DNA of 42,347 nucleotides from Novosphingobium sp. GTDB lineage: Bacteria > Pseudomonadota > Alphaproteobacteria > Sphingomonadales > Sphingomonadaceae. Of this stretch, positions 25,584 to 33,942 are shown one piece after another. How positions within the stretch are numbered: position 1 is the stretch's first letter; each line of letters begins with the position of its first letter. Under the pieces are notes generated by a model that had not been told where the DNA came from, ran no database searches, and worked only from the letters and a program-made list of their open reading frames with translations. The position numbers were made by a program, and so were the translations under genes. Location of the stretch: NCBI RefSeq assembly GCF_030696665.1, contig NZ_JAUYRV010000003.1, positions 1 to 42,347 of the forward strand, written 5' to 3'.

Positions 25584-25606
25584 TTTCTCGGCACTGGCTA
25601 GAGCTT

Positions 25607-25685
25607 CGTCATGCCCGCGCAGGCGGACATCCAGCCCGGAAAACAGCGCAAAATCCGCTGGATTCCCGCCTTCGCGGGAATGACG
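25607..25685. repeat. REP-like inverted repeat element, type 1
   Basis: A 28-base arm (25607-25634) starting CGTCATGCCCGCGCAGG is repeated in inverted form at 25658-25685, ending GGGAATGACG, with a few mismatches. Such elements are dispersed in sphingomonad genomes. It fills the gap between the convergent DUF1674 and DUF4112 genes and may also stop transcription from both sides. Confidence 0.75.
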
Positions 25686-25700
25686 GAGTAGAAGCGAGGT

Positions 25701-26126
25701 CTAACCCTCGATCACGCGCGCTTGCGGGTGATGCTTGTCGAGGTGTTTGCGCAAGATCTTCAGGTTGCGCGAGTTTGAGCGGAAGAACAGGTCGAACGCA
25801 TCGCCCACGAGCGGCACTGCGCCGATGGCCGTATCCACCGCCACATTCGCGCCCATGCGCCACAGCTTCCACTTGGGAAGGCCCAGATTGCGCGCCTCCC
25901 ACACCACATAGGCGCCCATCGCGGCGGTCAGCACATCGCCCAGGACGGGGACCAGCCCGGCGATGGCATCAAGGCCCACATCGCGGCGAATCACCGGAAT
26001 CGTGAAGCTGCGCTCCAGCACGCGTTCCAGCATTTCCACGCGCTGGCGGACCGATGCGGGATCGTTGCCGAGGCCGGGGATTTCGGGGCGCATCGGCTGA
26101 GGGCGAGTGGCGGCGGGCTTGTCCAT
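25701..26126 (-). CDS. DUF4112 membrane protein
   Basis: About 141 residues from the ATG at 26126. The DUF4112 core runs from LERSFTIPVIRRDVGLDAIAGLVPVLGDVLTAAMGAYVVWEARNLGLPKWKLWRMGANVAVDTAIGAVPLVGDAFDLFFRSNSRNL in outline, with two hydrophobic segments separated by a basic loop; each ends in a PxxGD motif. Function unknown. The start follows the stop of the upstream substrate-binding protein by 5 bases; AGATAGG over that stop can serve as ribosome binding site. Confidence 0.85.
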   Translation of the reverse strand: MDKPAATRPQPMRPEIPGLGNDPASVRQRVEMLERVLERSFTIPVIRRDVGLDAIAGLVPVLGDVLTAAMGAYVVWEARNLGLPKWKLWRMGANVAVDTAIGAVPLVGDAFDLFFRSNSRNLKILRKHLDKHHPQARVIEG

Positions 26127-26131
26127 CACAC

Positions 26132-27652
26132 CTATCTGGGGAGCCATGCCATCGGCGGCAAGGGATGCCAGCCCCACGGGTTCTGCGCAAAGCCCGTGGT
26201 GCCGCTGCGCACCATCGACCAGCGCAAGGGTCGCGCGATGGGGATAAAGCCGTTGGCGGCGGTAATCTCGGCCTCGGCCTCGGCCAGCAGCGCAGCGCGC
26301 GCGGCAGGGTCCAGCGCACGCCGCGCCTCGGCCACCCGCTCGTCCCCAGCGGGGCTGCACACGGCCTTTTGCACGGTGCATGAGAGCTGGTTGAGGAACC
26401 ACGTGGCCCGGCCATAGCGCGCCGCCACATCGACCAGCCGCAGATCGCCCCGGTCGCTCTCAGGCACGCGGCGCACGGCAATGCCGATGCGGGCAAAATC
26501 GCGGCGCAGCGCTTCAAACACCAGTGTGGAGCCTGCGCCATCGGCCATCGCGATGTTCATGGTCGGCAACGCACGGCCCGCGTCCTTCCACGCCGAAACG
26601 CGCGCGGAGGCCTGTGCCTGCCGGTCTTCCATGCTCATGCCCTGCCAGCGTTCGCCGATAGTGCCCAGATCATCTTCGGCATCGGGCGAGACGATGCGCG
26701 TGGTCGGTTGCCAACCGCCGATATTGAAGCCGCCCAGCAAGACATCGCGATCAATCGCCATAGACAGCGCTTCGCGGTTTGCAGCCGCCCCGAGAAAGCC
26801 TTCGGTGCGCGTCACCACAAGGCCGAACAGCCCGGTAACCGGATCAAGCTGAACATTGCCGCGCGTCAGCCCGATCCGCCCGGCCAGTGGCACGTTATCA
26901 ACCTTGCCGCCCAGCACGACATCGACATCGCCATCATCGAACCGTGCCACCGCTGCTGCGGCTTTGGCAAAGCTGAGCGAAACGGGGCGAGCGCGGGTGG
27001 CGAAGCTGGCCTGTTGCGGCAAGCCCCGCTTTTCCGGCGGGATCAGCGTGAACAACTGCGCGCCGTCCTCAGCACCGGTAACGGCCATCGGCCCGGTGCC
27101 CACCACCTGCCCCTTCGCGTTCTTCCATGAAAACGAAAGTTCCGGTTGGGCCAGCAAGGTCAGCAGTTCGGGCACAGGGGCGGCCAGATCAATCTCGATC
27201 ACGCGATCAGCCATCACGCGCACTTCGTCTATCGCTGCAAGATCAAGGCCGAGCGCAGTGCCTTTCAGCCCGGCGATCGCTTTGCGCAGCAGCGCGACGG
27301 CGGCATCGGCGGTGATTCGCTTGCCATCGGGCCAGGTTCCATCCCGCAAGCGGAAGATATAGCTTTGTCCGTTGTCGGTAACGATCCAGCGGTCCGCCAG
27401 CGCGGGCACCACGCGGCCCCGCTCATCAAAGCCGACCAATCCTTCGTCGGTGGCAGCGCGAACCAGCTGGGCAGAAGGAGACAGGCGCTGGCCGCGTTCC
27501 TTCAACGCCGCCGCATCGCCGATCACTGCAACGCCAAGCGTGCCATCTCGCCCCTGCCCGCAAGACGCGAGCAGCACAGAAAGCGACGTGATTGCAAGGA
27601 GCCTACCAACCATCAAAAGCAGACTAGGCGAGGTGTGGCGATGCGTCCACAT
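26132..27652 (-). CDS. Family 5 solute-binding lipoprotein (ABC transporter type)
   Basis: The 506-residue protein has a lipoprotein signal ending LLASC and a family 5 extracellular binding domain: LVRAATDEGLVGFDERGRVVPALADRWIV and YIFRLRDGTWPDGKRITADAAVALL near the N-terminus. Members bind peptides, nickel or other small solutes in the periplasm. No permease or ATPase gene is nearby, so it is an orphan; some orphans have other roles. The start at 27652 has AGG 7 bases upstream; an ATG at 27613 would still leave a signal peptide. PilZ ends 34 bases upstream and DUF4112 follows directly. Confidence 0.87.
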   Translation of the reverse strand: MWTHRHTSPSLLLMVGRLLAITSLSVLLASCGQGRDGTLGVAVIGDAAALKERGQRLSPSAQLVRAATDEGLVGFDERGRVVPALADRWIVTDNGQSYIFRLRDGTWPDGKRITADAAVALLRKAIAGLKGTALGLDLAAIDEVRVMADRVIEIDLAAPVPELLTLLAQPELSFSWKNAKGQVVGTGPMAVTGAEDGAQLFTLIPPEKRGLPQQASFATRARPVSLSFAKAAAAVARFDDGDVDVVLGGKVDNVPLAGRIGLTRGNVQLDPVTGLFGLVVTRTEGFLGAAANREALSMAIDRDVLLGGFNIGGWQPTTRIVSPDAEDDLGTIGERWQGMSMEDRQAQASARVSAWKDAGRALPTMNIAMADGAGSTLVFEALRRDFARIGIAVRRVPESDRGDLRLVDVAARYGRATWFLNQLSCTVQKAVCSPAGDERVAEARRALDPAARAALLAEAEAEITAANGFIPIARPLRWSMVRSGTTGFAQNPWGWHPLPPMAWLPR

Positions 27653-27686
27653 CGCTGGGCCTGCAACGTTCAGTTATTCGGCCAAC

Positions 27687-28067
27687 TCAAATCTTGCGGA
27701 TCGGGCCGATTGGAGAATTGCCCAGCGGCACTTTGACAAAGCGCGGCGTCGAATCGCCTGCCCCCACCTGCGCGCGGGCCAGCTTGGGATCGACTTCTTC
27801 GTGGAATGCAATGCCGAAGCGGTTTTCCTGAATCCAGGCGACCACGCCTTCGACCCAGCCGATATTGCGCAAGTTCACTTCGATCTGCGTGCCACGCTGC
27901 ACTTTCACCGGACCTTCGGCCATCATGCCACCGGCAGAAAGATTGCGCACCTTGATCCGGTGTTCGGCATCAGATTCCGGCAGGCGCACTTCGGCCATCA
28001 GAAACAGGCTGTCTCGCCCGATATGTCGATGGTCGATGTCAGTCACCAGAGGTTCCGCCAATCCCAT
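27687..28067 (-). CDS. PilZ-domain protein
   Basis: About 126 residues from the ATG at 28067 (GGGAA 8 bases upstream). It has an Arg-rich segment DHRHIGRDSLFLMAEVRL and NLSAGGMMAEG (from residue 42), which correspond to the RxxxR and D/NxSxxG halves of a c-di-GMP-binding PilZ domain, then VEGVVAWIQENRFGIAFHEE. The first motif is weaker than consensus (HRHIGR), so c-di-GMP binding is likely but not certain. An upstream ATG at the same frame (28106) is less probable. Confidence 0.87.
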   Translation of the reverse strand: MGLAEPLVTDIDHRHIGRDSLFLMAEVRLPESDAEHRIKVRNLSAGGMMAEGPVKVQRGTQIEVNLRNIGWVEGVVAWIQENRFGIAFHEEVDPKLARAQVGAGDSTPRFVKVPLGNSPIGPIRKI

Positions 28068-28189
28068 GAACGTCGTTCCCGCACGGGTGAGAAAACGCCC
28101 GCACACAGGGTTATCGCACCAATTCCTCGCTGTTTCCTAAACCAGCAAGGTAAACACGACGTTAGCGCGCAATCCCGTTAACCGCGTTT

Positions 28190-28217
28190 GGGCGGGTGCG
28201 CGCCTTGCCACCCGCCC
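28190..28217 (-). terminator. Hairpin downstream of dksA
   Basis: GGGCGGGTG (28190-28198) pairs with CACCCGCCC (28209-28217) across a 10-base loop, 10 bases past the dksA stop. There is no U tract on the minus strand, so this is a weak intrinsic terminator or a 3'-end stabilising hairpin. Confidence 0.45.
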
Positions 28218-28226
28218 TCAGGGAAA

Positions 28227-28685
28227 TCACATATCGCGGGAAATTTTTTCCCTGCGTTCATGCGCTTCCTGTGCTTCAACCGTCATCGTGGCGATGGGCC
28301 GAGCGATCAGACGGCCAAGGCCGATGGGTTCGCCGGTCACTTCACAGTAACCATATTCACCCTCATCAATCCGGCGCATGGCCGAATCGATCTTGGCGAT
28401 CAGCTTGCGCTGACGGTCGCGGGTGCGCAGTTCGATGCCCCAATCGGTCTCGCTCGATGCGCGATCGTTGAGATCGGGTTCCCGAATCGGACCGTCCTGC
28501 AGCGCCGAAAGCGTGCCGGCGGCGGCCGAAAGGATCGATCTTTTCCATTCGAGCAGCAGGCGGCGAAAATAATCCTGCTGCGCCTCGTTCATGTATGGTT
28601 CGGCGTCGCTTGGCACATAGTCGCCCGGAAGAGCGCGTCGTGCTTTGGCAAGAACGTCAATCTCGTCACTCAAAACCCCAGCCAT
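28227..28685 (-). CDS. dksA: RNA polymerase-binding factor DksA (few-cysteine type)
   Basis: About 152 residues from the ATG at 28685. A coiled-coil region (EAQQDYFRRLLLEWKRSILSAAAGTL) precedes the globular end YGYCEVTGEPIGLGRLIARPIATMTVEAQEAHERRE. Only one of the four zinc cysteines remains, as in many alphaproteobacterial DksA proteins, so folding does not depend on zinc. It binds the RNA polymerase secondary channel with ppGpp in the stringent response. The 331 bases from here to the Sel1 gene hold its promoter region and a CtrA-like box, and no other gene that I can see. Confidence 0.94.
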   Translation of the reverse strand: MAGVLSDEIDVLAKARRALPGDYVPSDAEPYMNEAQQDYFRRLLLEWKRSILSAAAGTLSALQDGPIREPDLNDRASSETDWGIELRTRDRQRKLIAKIDSAMRRIDEGEYGYCEVTGEPIGLGRLIARPIATMTVEAQEAHERREKISRDM

Positions 28686-28920
28686 TCGGCCCTCCGCATA
28701 ACAAGCTATCCGCCCCTCCCGGCCTGCATTCTTCCCCCCATCATTCCCCGGCGGGCGCGCAGACTCCTGTACTGGCGCGCCTATAGGATTGGCCTGTGAC
28801 CCGCACAAGCGATTAGGCAACCTTGTTGCATTAAGGCGGCATGAAGCGTGAGGGGGTGGACGGGTTTTTCCCAAACTGTTTCAGCCCAAAACACATCGGC
28901 ACGTAGGGTAGTTTTTGACG

Positions 28921-28937
28921 TTAACCATTTATTGACC
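28921..28937. promoter_or_regulatory. CtrA-like box upstream of the Sel1 gene
   Basis: TTAA (28921-28924), a 7-base spacer, and TTGACC (28932-28937) match the TTAA-N7-TTAAC site of the cell-cycle regulator CtrA with one substitution. It lies 80 bases before the Sel1 start. A single near-match can arise by chance, although AT-rich sites are rare in this GC-rich sequence. Confidence 0.35.
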
Positions 28938-29016
28938 AAGAATTGTGACTTTCACCCCATCGGAAGCACCCCCGGAAGGCTTGGGGATCGGCTTTCCTCA
29001 AGGGGGTTACAGGGTA

Positions 29017-29361
29017 ATGACGCAAGCATGGATCAAGCTGGTGCCGGATGAAGGCCAGCCAGCCGTTGAAGCCGGATCAACCGAATCGGGCGACCTGCTC
29101 GTGGCAACCTGCCTTGCGGCAGCAGCCAATGGCGACAGCAACGCGCTGTTCGATCTGGGCGTGGCCTATTCCACCGGCAGTCACGGCGTGGAATGCGACA
29201 TGATCGAAGCGCACAAATGGTTCAACCTTGCCGCAGTGGGCGGACACGAGGATGCGGCGCACTGCCGCGCCGATGTGGCCGACGAAATGACCGCGCGCGA
29301 AATTGCCGAGGCCCAGCGCCGGGCGCGTGAATGGCTGCGCAGTGGGCGGGCGGCTGCTTAA
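29017..29361 (+). CDS. Sel1-repeat protein
   Basis: About 114 residues from the ATG at 29017, preceded by an AGGGGG-containing region. A Sel1/TPR-like repeat is clear: AAANGDSNALFDLGVAYSTG then MIEAHKWFNLAAVGGHEDAAHCR, followed by an amphipathic C-terminal helix. These proteins are adaptor-like; no signal peptide is present, so it should be cytoplasmic. It is divergent from dksA and ends 34 bases before the convergent hydrolase gene. Confidence 0.85.
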   Translation: MTQAWIKLVPDEGQPAVEAGSTESGDLLVATCLAAAANGDSNALFDLGVAYSTGSHGVECDMIEAHKWFNLAAVGGHEDAAHCRADVADEMTAREIAEAQRRAREWLRSGRAAA

Positions 29362-29394
29362 GGGTTGCTGGCCAAGGCCGGAAGCCGGGTGTAC

Positions 29395-30294
29395 TTATGA
29401 TACGAGGAACGCGGCGAGCGACGTCGCGTCAATTCCGCAATGGCCACCATACAGCGGGTGCCATTCGGTCTTGACGCCAAGCTGCACCGCGCGTTGCGCC
29501 AGCTTCTGCGTGCCTTCAAAATTGCCATAAGAATCATAAAGGCCATTCGACAGGTAGAGCGCAGGTGAATCCCGCCCTGCCTTCTCGATCAACGTCAAAG
29601 GCGAACTCGCGCGCCATTCCTTGTCATCGGCGTAGTAGCTGCGTGCCAGCATCCAGATGCCGAAAGCGATCTTGGGATCTGCACCGGTTCGTTTCATAGC
29701 GCTCTGGATTTCGCCCAAGGGAGCAAATGGCGACACCTGATAAACGCCGGGGCATAGTGCTGCGACCTTGTCGAAGCGGTCAGGATAGCTGAGGCCAGCG
29801 ACCAGAACATTCAGCCCGCCCATCGATTCCCCCAGCAGCAACCGCCTGCGCGGCGCACCAAGCTTCTGCTCGATTGCCGGGAGTTTGCGCACCAAGTCCT
29901 CAAGCAGCCCGCTTTCCGGCGCAGTGCCCTTGGGGGCAAGAAGCCAGCTAGGGCCGTAGGACAGCGTAACCACGGTGGGCGGTCGGGTGCCGCCCCGCTG
30001 CCACTCCGCCTGCAGCATGGCCGTGTAATAGGTGTCATCGTTCCAGACGAGTTCGTCGAGATTGCGGCCATGCAGGTGGTAGACGATGTCACCGTTCGAG
30101 CCCGCACGGTCGCGGTAGACGCAATAGCGCAGGGCACCTTCGTTTGCGCACTGTGATAACGCTGGCCTGAAGGCGACTCGCTGAGCGCCCTGCGGACGAG
30201 TGAAGGAATTCCAGGCCCAGTAAAGTCCTGCAACCACTGCTGCCAGGATCAGCAACACGCGAAAACGGCGGTGTCGTATACCCCTCAATCGCAT
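29395..30294 (-). CDS. Alpha/beta hydrolase, esterase D-like, membrane-anchored
   Basis: The 299-residue protein has an N-terminal membrane anchor or signal (VLLILAAVVAGLYWAW, about 13-28), an oxyanion-type HGRNLDE, the nucleophile elbow GESMGG (Ser157), an acidic residue in NGLYDSYG and His in LYGGHCGID. This is the layout of esterase/PHB-depolymerase-like carboxylesterases. The substrate is unknown. It should face the periplasm. It lies between the Sel1 gene and the ParDE pair without an obvious operon partner. Confidence 0.85.
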   Translation of the reverse strand: MRLRGIRHRRFRVLLILAAVVAGLYWAWNSFTRPQGAQRVAFRPALSQCANEGALRYCVYRDRAGSNGDIVYHLHGRNLDELVWNDDTYYTAMLQAEWQRGGTRPPTVVTLSYGPSWLLAPKGTAPESGLLEDLVRKLPAIEQKLGAPRRRLLLGESMGGLNVLVAGLSYPDRFDKVAALCPGVYQVSPFAPLGEIQSAMKRTGADPKIAFGIWMLARSYYADDKEWRASSPLTLIEKAGRDSPALYLSNGLYDSYGNFEGTQKLAQRAVQLGVKTEWHPLYGGHCGIDATSLAAFLVS

Positions 30295-30324
30295 AGATTC
30301 CTCGCTTCTACTGGCAACTCTGGG

Positions 30325-30636
30325 TCAGCGGAATTCGTCTTTGAGCCGCATTACCCGATGCATCCGTTCGTGCATGACCGTGGCAATACCAATCCACCCG
30401 TCGTCAAATTCACGCCAGTAGATGAAATGGTGTTCGTGCCGACAGAACCAGCCATTGACGTCAAATTCTGCCGGAATTGGCCTCCACAAAATATCTCGCC
30501 GGGCAATCGCTGTGAACTTGTCGAAAAGCGACCGCACATAACTTTCGGCCTGATCGTCTCCCCATGAGTCGCGGGTGTACTGATAGATTTCGTCCAGACG
30601 TGCCGCAGCCAGGGGTAGAAGCCGATACCCTGTCAC
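30325..30636 (-). CDS. parE: ParE/RelE-family toxin
   Basis: The 103-residue protein starts YRLLPLAAARLDEIYQYTRDSWGDDQAESYVRSLFD and ends HERMHRVMRLKDEF, the ParE-type fold of the ParE/RelE superfamily. ParE toxins usually poison DNA gyrase. The start overlaps the parD stop by 4 bases (ATGA), giving coupled translation with the antitoxin upstream, the usual order. Confidence 0.92.
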   Translation of the reverse strand: MTGYRLLPLAAARLDEIYQYTRDSWGDDQAESYVRSLFDKFTAIARRDILWRPIPAEFDVNGWFCRHEHHFIYWREFDDGWIGIATVMHERMHRVMRLKDEFR

Positions 30637-30893
30637 GACGTGCGCCGGTTCCGTGCAATTATGTCGTCTGCGGTAAGTTCAATATAGGCAGATGCTGGCG
30701 CCGCAAAGGCTTGCACCAGTTCCGTCTTCAACCGCATGAAAGCAGCTTCGTCCGCACGCTCCATATCTCGCCTGATTAGGTCGCGGACATATTCGCTTAC
30801 GTTCTCATAAGCGCCGGATTCACCGACATTGGTAGATACAAACTCGCCCAGAGTTCCACTAACGCGGACATTGAGTGTTACGGCTTTACCCAT
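30633..30893 (-). CDS. parD: ParD-like antitoxin
   Basis: About 86 residues from the ATG at 30893, which has GGAGG 6 bases before it. A ribbon-helix-helix N-terminus (VTLNVRVSGTLGEFVSTNV, then YENVSEYVRDLIRRDM) is followed by a C-terminal toxin-binding tail. It should neutralise the ParE toxin and repress the pair. The frame extends to 30917 without a better start. Confidence 0.9.
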   Translation of the reverse strand: MGKAVTLNVRVSGTLGEFVSTNVGESGAYENVSEYVRDLIRRDMERADEAAFMRLKTELVQAFAAPASAYIELTADDIIARNRRTS

Positions 30894-30962
30894 TTCCGGC
30901 CTCCAGACCGTCCACAATACGTTGAATATTCTGTATGCGAAACGGGCCTGCCAAGCAATGGC

Positions 30963-32093
30963 TCACCCCTTCCTGAACGGCGTCCGCGTGCCCAGCACAA
31001 GCTGATCCTGCGCGATCCCGGCGCGTTCGCGCTCCAGAAAATCTGCCACAGCGCGGCGGAAGTTGGGGTCGGCGATGTAGTGGGCCGAGAGGGTCTGGAC
31101 GGGTTCGTAGCCGCGCGCCAGCTTGTGGCCGCCCTGTGCGCCTGCTTCCACGCGCGACAGGCCAAGCGCGATGGCGGCGTCTATCGCCTGATAATAGCAC
31201 AGTTCGAAGTGAAGGAAGGGCTTCTCGACCAGCGCGCCCCAGTAGCGGCCATAGAGCGCGTCCTTGCCGATGAAGTTGATCGCGCCCGCCACCGGTTCAT
31301 CATCGAGGAAGGCCATGACCAGCAGCACCTTGTCGGCCATGCGCTGCCCGATCAGGTCGAACGCCGCGCGCGTCAGATAGGGGCGGCCCCATTTGCGCAG
31401 GCCGGTGTCCTGATAAAACAGCCAGAAGGCATCCCAGTGTTCGGGGCGGATCGCGTCGCCGGTCAACTGGCGGATTTCGATGCCGTCCTGCGCCTTGGCG
31501 CGTTCCTTGCGCAGGTTCTTGCGTTTGTCCGAGGACAGTTGCCCAAGGAAATCGGCAAAGCTTTCGTACCCACGGTTCTCCCAGTGGAACTGAATGTCGC
31601 TGCGGGGAAGCCAGCCAGCCGCTTCGAACAGCGGCATCTGTTCGGGCGTGATGAATGTGGCGTGGGCCGAGGACAAGCCGTTGGTATCGCACAGTTGCTC
31701 TGCCGCGCGCAGCAGCGGGGTGGCGAGGTCTTCGCGGCCTCCCAGCAGCAAGCGCGGGCCGGTGGCGGGGGTAAAGGGCGCGGCGATCTGCAGCTTGGGG
31801 TAATAGTCCCCGCCCGCGCGGTGCCATGCGTCGGCCCACGCATGGTCGAACACATATTCGCCCTGGCTGTGTGTTTTCAGGTAAGCGGGCATCGCGGCGG
31901 CGGGGCGGCCCCCTTCCCCCTCGATCACGATGGGCAGCGGCGACCAGCCGGAGCGGCCGCCGACCGAGCCGGAATCCTCGAGCAGCTTCAGGAAAGCGTG
32001 CGAAACGAAGGGGTTGCCGTCGCCTGCCAGCCGGTCCCAATCCTCGGCAGCGATCTCCGAGACGGCTTTGTGGATGCGCGCGGTGTAAGTCAC
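30963..32093 (-). CDS. FemAB/GNAT-like acyltransferase (DUF482 family)
   Basis: The conserved protein begins near TYTARIHKAVSEIAAEDWDRL and is about 376 residues. The C-terminal half has the GNAT/FemAB-like fold of DUF482 (KRKNLRKERAKAQ, VAGAINFIGKDALYGRYWGALVEKPFLHFELCYYQAIDAAIALGLSRVEAGAQG in outline). The family has been called a peptidogalycan-biosynthesis or N-acyltransferase family; the substrate is not known. The GTG at 32093 lies 7 bases after the upstream GDPD stop and fits the conserved start; in-frame ATG codons at 32138 and 32165 would overlap that gene. It is the last gene of a run from DUF3572 onward. Confidence 0.8.
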   Translation of the reverse strand: MTYTARIHKAVSEIAAEDWDRLAGDGNPFVSHAFLKLLEDSGSVGGRSGWSPLPIVIEGEGGRPAAAMPAYLKTHSQGEYVFDHAWADAWHRAGGDYYPKLQIAAPFTPATGPRLLLGGREDLATPLLRAAEQLCDTNGLSSAHATFITPEQMPLFEAAGWLPRSDIQFHWENRGYESFADFLGQLSSDKRKNLRKERAKAQDGIEIRQLTGDAIRPEHWDAFWLFYQDTGLRKWGRPYLTRAAFDLIGQRMADKVLLVMAFLDDEPVAGAINFIGKDALYGRYWGALVEKPFLHFELCYYQAIDAAIALGLSRVEAGAQGGHKLARGYEPVQTLSAHYIADPNFRRAVADFLERERAGIAQDQLVLGTRTPFRKG

Positions 32094-32100
32094 GATGGGG

Positions 32101-32877
32101 TCATGCCCCAGCGCCGGCGCCTTCGGCAATAGGTCCATCGGCACAGTCCGCAGCCCGCGCAGCATGATCGGCGGTGCGGACGGTCCATGTCAGCACCGGG
32201 AACCCGCGCTTGCGCTGGGCGGCCACGAACTTGCTTGGCAAATCGCGCACGTCCCATGCCAGAAACAGCGGGCGCGCCTGCCAGAAGGCGAAATGCAGCT
32301 TGAGCGTAGCGGGCAGCGTGCGACTGCCATTCTCCGTCACCACAAGGCCGTGGGCGATGTGCGGTGAATGGCGCGCGAACCAGCGGCTGACGCGCGGGTC
32401 GAAGCTCATCACCGCCACTTCTCCGCGATAGCCTTCGAGCGCGCGGCGCACGGCAAGGCACAGCGGGGCGGCGCGGATTTCTTTCTTGGATTTCAGTTCG
32501 ATCAGCACCGGCACTTTGCCTGCCACCTGATCGAGGAAGGCGCGCAAGGTGGGGATGCAATCGGTGCCGCCGGTCAGCGGGATCTTGGCCAGATCATCGG
32601 CGCGGCGGTCTATCACCGCGCCCGTTTCGGCAGTCAGGCGGTCGAGCTCCCAATCGTGGAACACCACCGCATGGCCATCGACCGTGCGCTGCACATCGCA
32701 TTCCAGCCCCAAGCCGCGCTCTATCGCGAGCGCGAAGGCCTTGGGCGAATTTTCGGGCACGCCGGGTCCGTGCAGCCCGCGATGGGCATAGCTGCGCCCC
32801 TTGAGCCAGCCGACCCGCGCCGCCTTGGGAGCGGCGACGAGGAAGCGGTCAAGCTGGGCGAACAGCAAGGACAGCAT
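32101..32877 (-). CDS. Glycerophosphodiester phosphodiesterase
   Basis: About 258 residues from the ATG at 32877, which follows GGAAG. The GDPD TIM barrel keeps His32-Arg33 in AHRGLHG, Glu42-Asn43 in PENS, Glu59 and Asp61 in LECDVQ, and His74 in VVFHDWELDRL. It hydrolyses glycerophosphodiesters from lipid turnover to glycerol-3-phosphate and an alcohol, with a metal ion. No signal peptide is evident. It overlaps the RidA 3' end by 29 bases, so the two are tightly linked. Confidence 0.92.
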   Translation of the reverse strand: MLSLLFAQLDRFLVAAPKAARVGWLKGRSYAHRGLHGPGVPENSPKAFALAIERGLGLECDVQRTVDGHAVVFHDWELDRLTAETGAVIDRRADDLAKIPLTGGTDCIPTLRAFLDQVAGKVPVLIELKSKKEIRAAPLCLAVRRALEGYRGEVAVMSFDPRVSRWFARHSPHIAHGLVVTENGSRTLPATLKLHFAFWQARPLFLAWDVRDLPSKFVAAQRKRGFPVLTWTVRTADHAARAADCADGPIAEGAGAGA

Positions 32878-33316
32878 CGACTTCCACCGCAGCGCCAAGC
32901 GGCAGCACCGGCACGCCAACCGCGCTGCGTGCATGCTTTCCAGCATCGCCAAAGGCGGCAACCATCAGTTCGGACGCGCCATTGGCGACCTTTGGCTGAT
33001 CGGTGAACGTGCCGGTCGAGGAGATGAACGCGCCCAGCTTCACCACGCGCTCCACCCGGTCGAGCGAGCCGAGCGCGGCCTTGACTTGCGCCAGGATCAT
33101 CAGCGCACAGGCCTGCGCGGCAGCGGTGCCCTGCTCCAGCGAAACGTCCTCGCCCAGACGGCCCGTCACCAGCTTGCCATCGATGAAGGGCAACTGGCCC
33201 GAGACGTGGAGCAGTCCGTTCGCCTCGACCGTGGGCACATAGGCGGCCACTGGCGCGGCGGCCTGTGGCAGGGTGTGGCCGAGGTCTGCCAGACGTGCTT
33301 CAACCGTACTCGTCAC
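32849..33316 (-). CDS. RidA-family protein
   Basis: About 155 residues from the GTG at 33316, which overlaps the stop of the HAD gene (GTGA) and follows GGAG by 7 bases. The RidA/YjgF body is clear: VPTVEANGLLHVSGQLPFIDGKLVTGRLGEDVSLEQGTAAAQACALMILAQVK in outline and a C-terminal HARSAVGVPVLPLGAAVEVDAVLAV. The catalytic Arg of RidA is present as R in the HARSAVG segment. The family removes reactive enamines and imines or degrades related compounds. It is more likely a YjgF-subfamily member with an unknown role than classical RidA. Confidence 0.87.
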   Translation of the reverse strand: MTSTVEARLADLGHTLPQAAAPVAAYVPTVEANGLLHVSGQLPFIDGKLVTGRLGEDVSLEQGTAAAQACALMILAQVKAALGSLDRVERVVKLGAFISSTGTFTDQPKVANGASELMVAAFGDAGKHARSAVGVPVLPLGAAVEVDAVLAVRPA

Positions 33317-33942
33317 GCATCTTCTCCATGAATTTGTTCGAGAATCCAGGGCAGCGCCGCTTCCCAATCATCGATCCGGGCGTGCGCATGGCCCGCCTGA
33401 TGCGCGCAATCGATGTGCGGGGCAAGCAGCGGTTCGCCGCACAGGTGCAGGCGGATCACGTCGGGCGTCAGTTGCGAGACCGAATCATGGTGCTGCGGCA
33501 GATCGTCGATGAACAGCGCGCGGCTGGGGTTGTATTCATCGAGAATCGCCTTGAGCGCCGGGCCTTTCGGCCCCTGATTGGTAAAGACGCGGGCATTGAT
33601 GCCGACATCGGCCAGTTGCTTTGCGCGGGTTTCACGGCGGTGATCGTTGAGGTTGGTAAGGATAACCACATCGGCGTCCTGCGCCACCGCATTGATCCCC
33701 GCCACTGCGCCCACGATGGCCTGCTGGCGATACATCTCGGTATCGAAGAACTTGTTGAGCAGGCTCCAGATCTGTTCCGGCGGCACGATGCTGCCATCTT
33801 TGGCAAAGCGCATGGCCTTGGAAAAATCGGCGCTGTCCATCTTGAAGGAGATGCCCTCCTTCTCACCCAGCCAGTCACGGAAGGGGGCGACCATGTGCAG
33901 CAGCACCTCGTCACAATCGCTGACGATCAGGGGGCGGCTCAT
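33313..33942 (-). CDS. HAD-superfamily hydrolase
   Basis: The 209-residue protein has HAD motif I DCDEVLLH, where the nucleophile Asp9 is followed by Asp11 in the usual DxD pattern; motif II is VILTNLNDHRRETRAKQL, and motif IV lies in ALFIDDLPQHHDS. A phosphatase on an unknown small molecule is expected. The start overlaps the DUF3572 stop by 4 bases and its own stop overlaps the RidA GTG, so it lies in a five-gene coupled run with RidA, GDPD and the acyltransferase. Confidence 0.87.
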   Translation of the reverse strand: MSRPLIVSDCDEVLLHMVAPFRDWLGEKEGISFKMDSADFSKAMRFAKDGSIVPPEQIWSLLNKFFDTEMYRQQAIVGAVAGINAVAQDADVVILTNLNDHRRETRAKQLADVGINARVFTNQGPKGPALKAILDEYNPSRALFIDDLPQHHDSVSQLTPDVIRLHLCGEPLLAPHIDCAHQAGHAHARIDDWEAALPWILEQIHGEDA

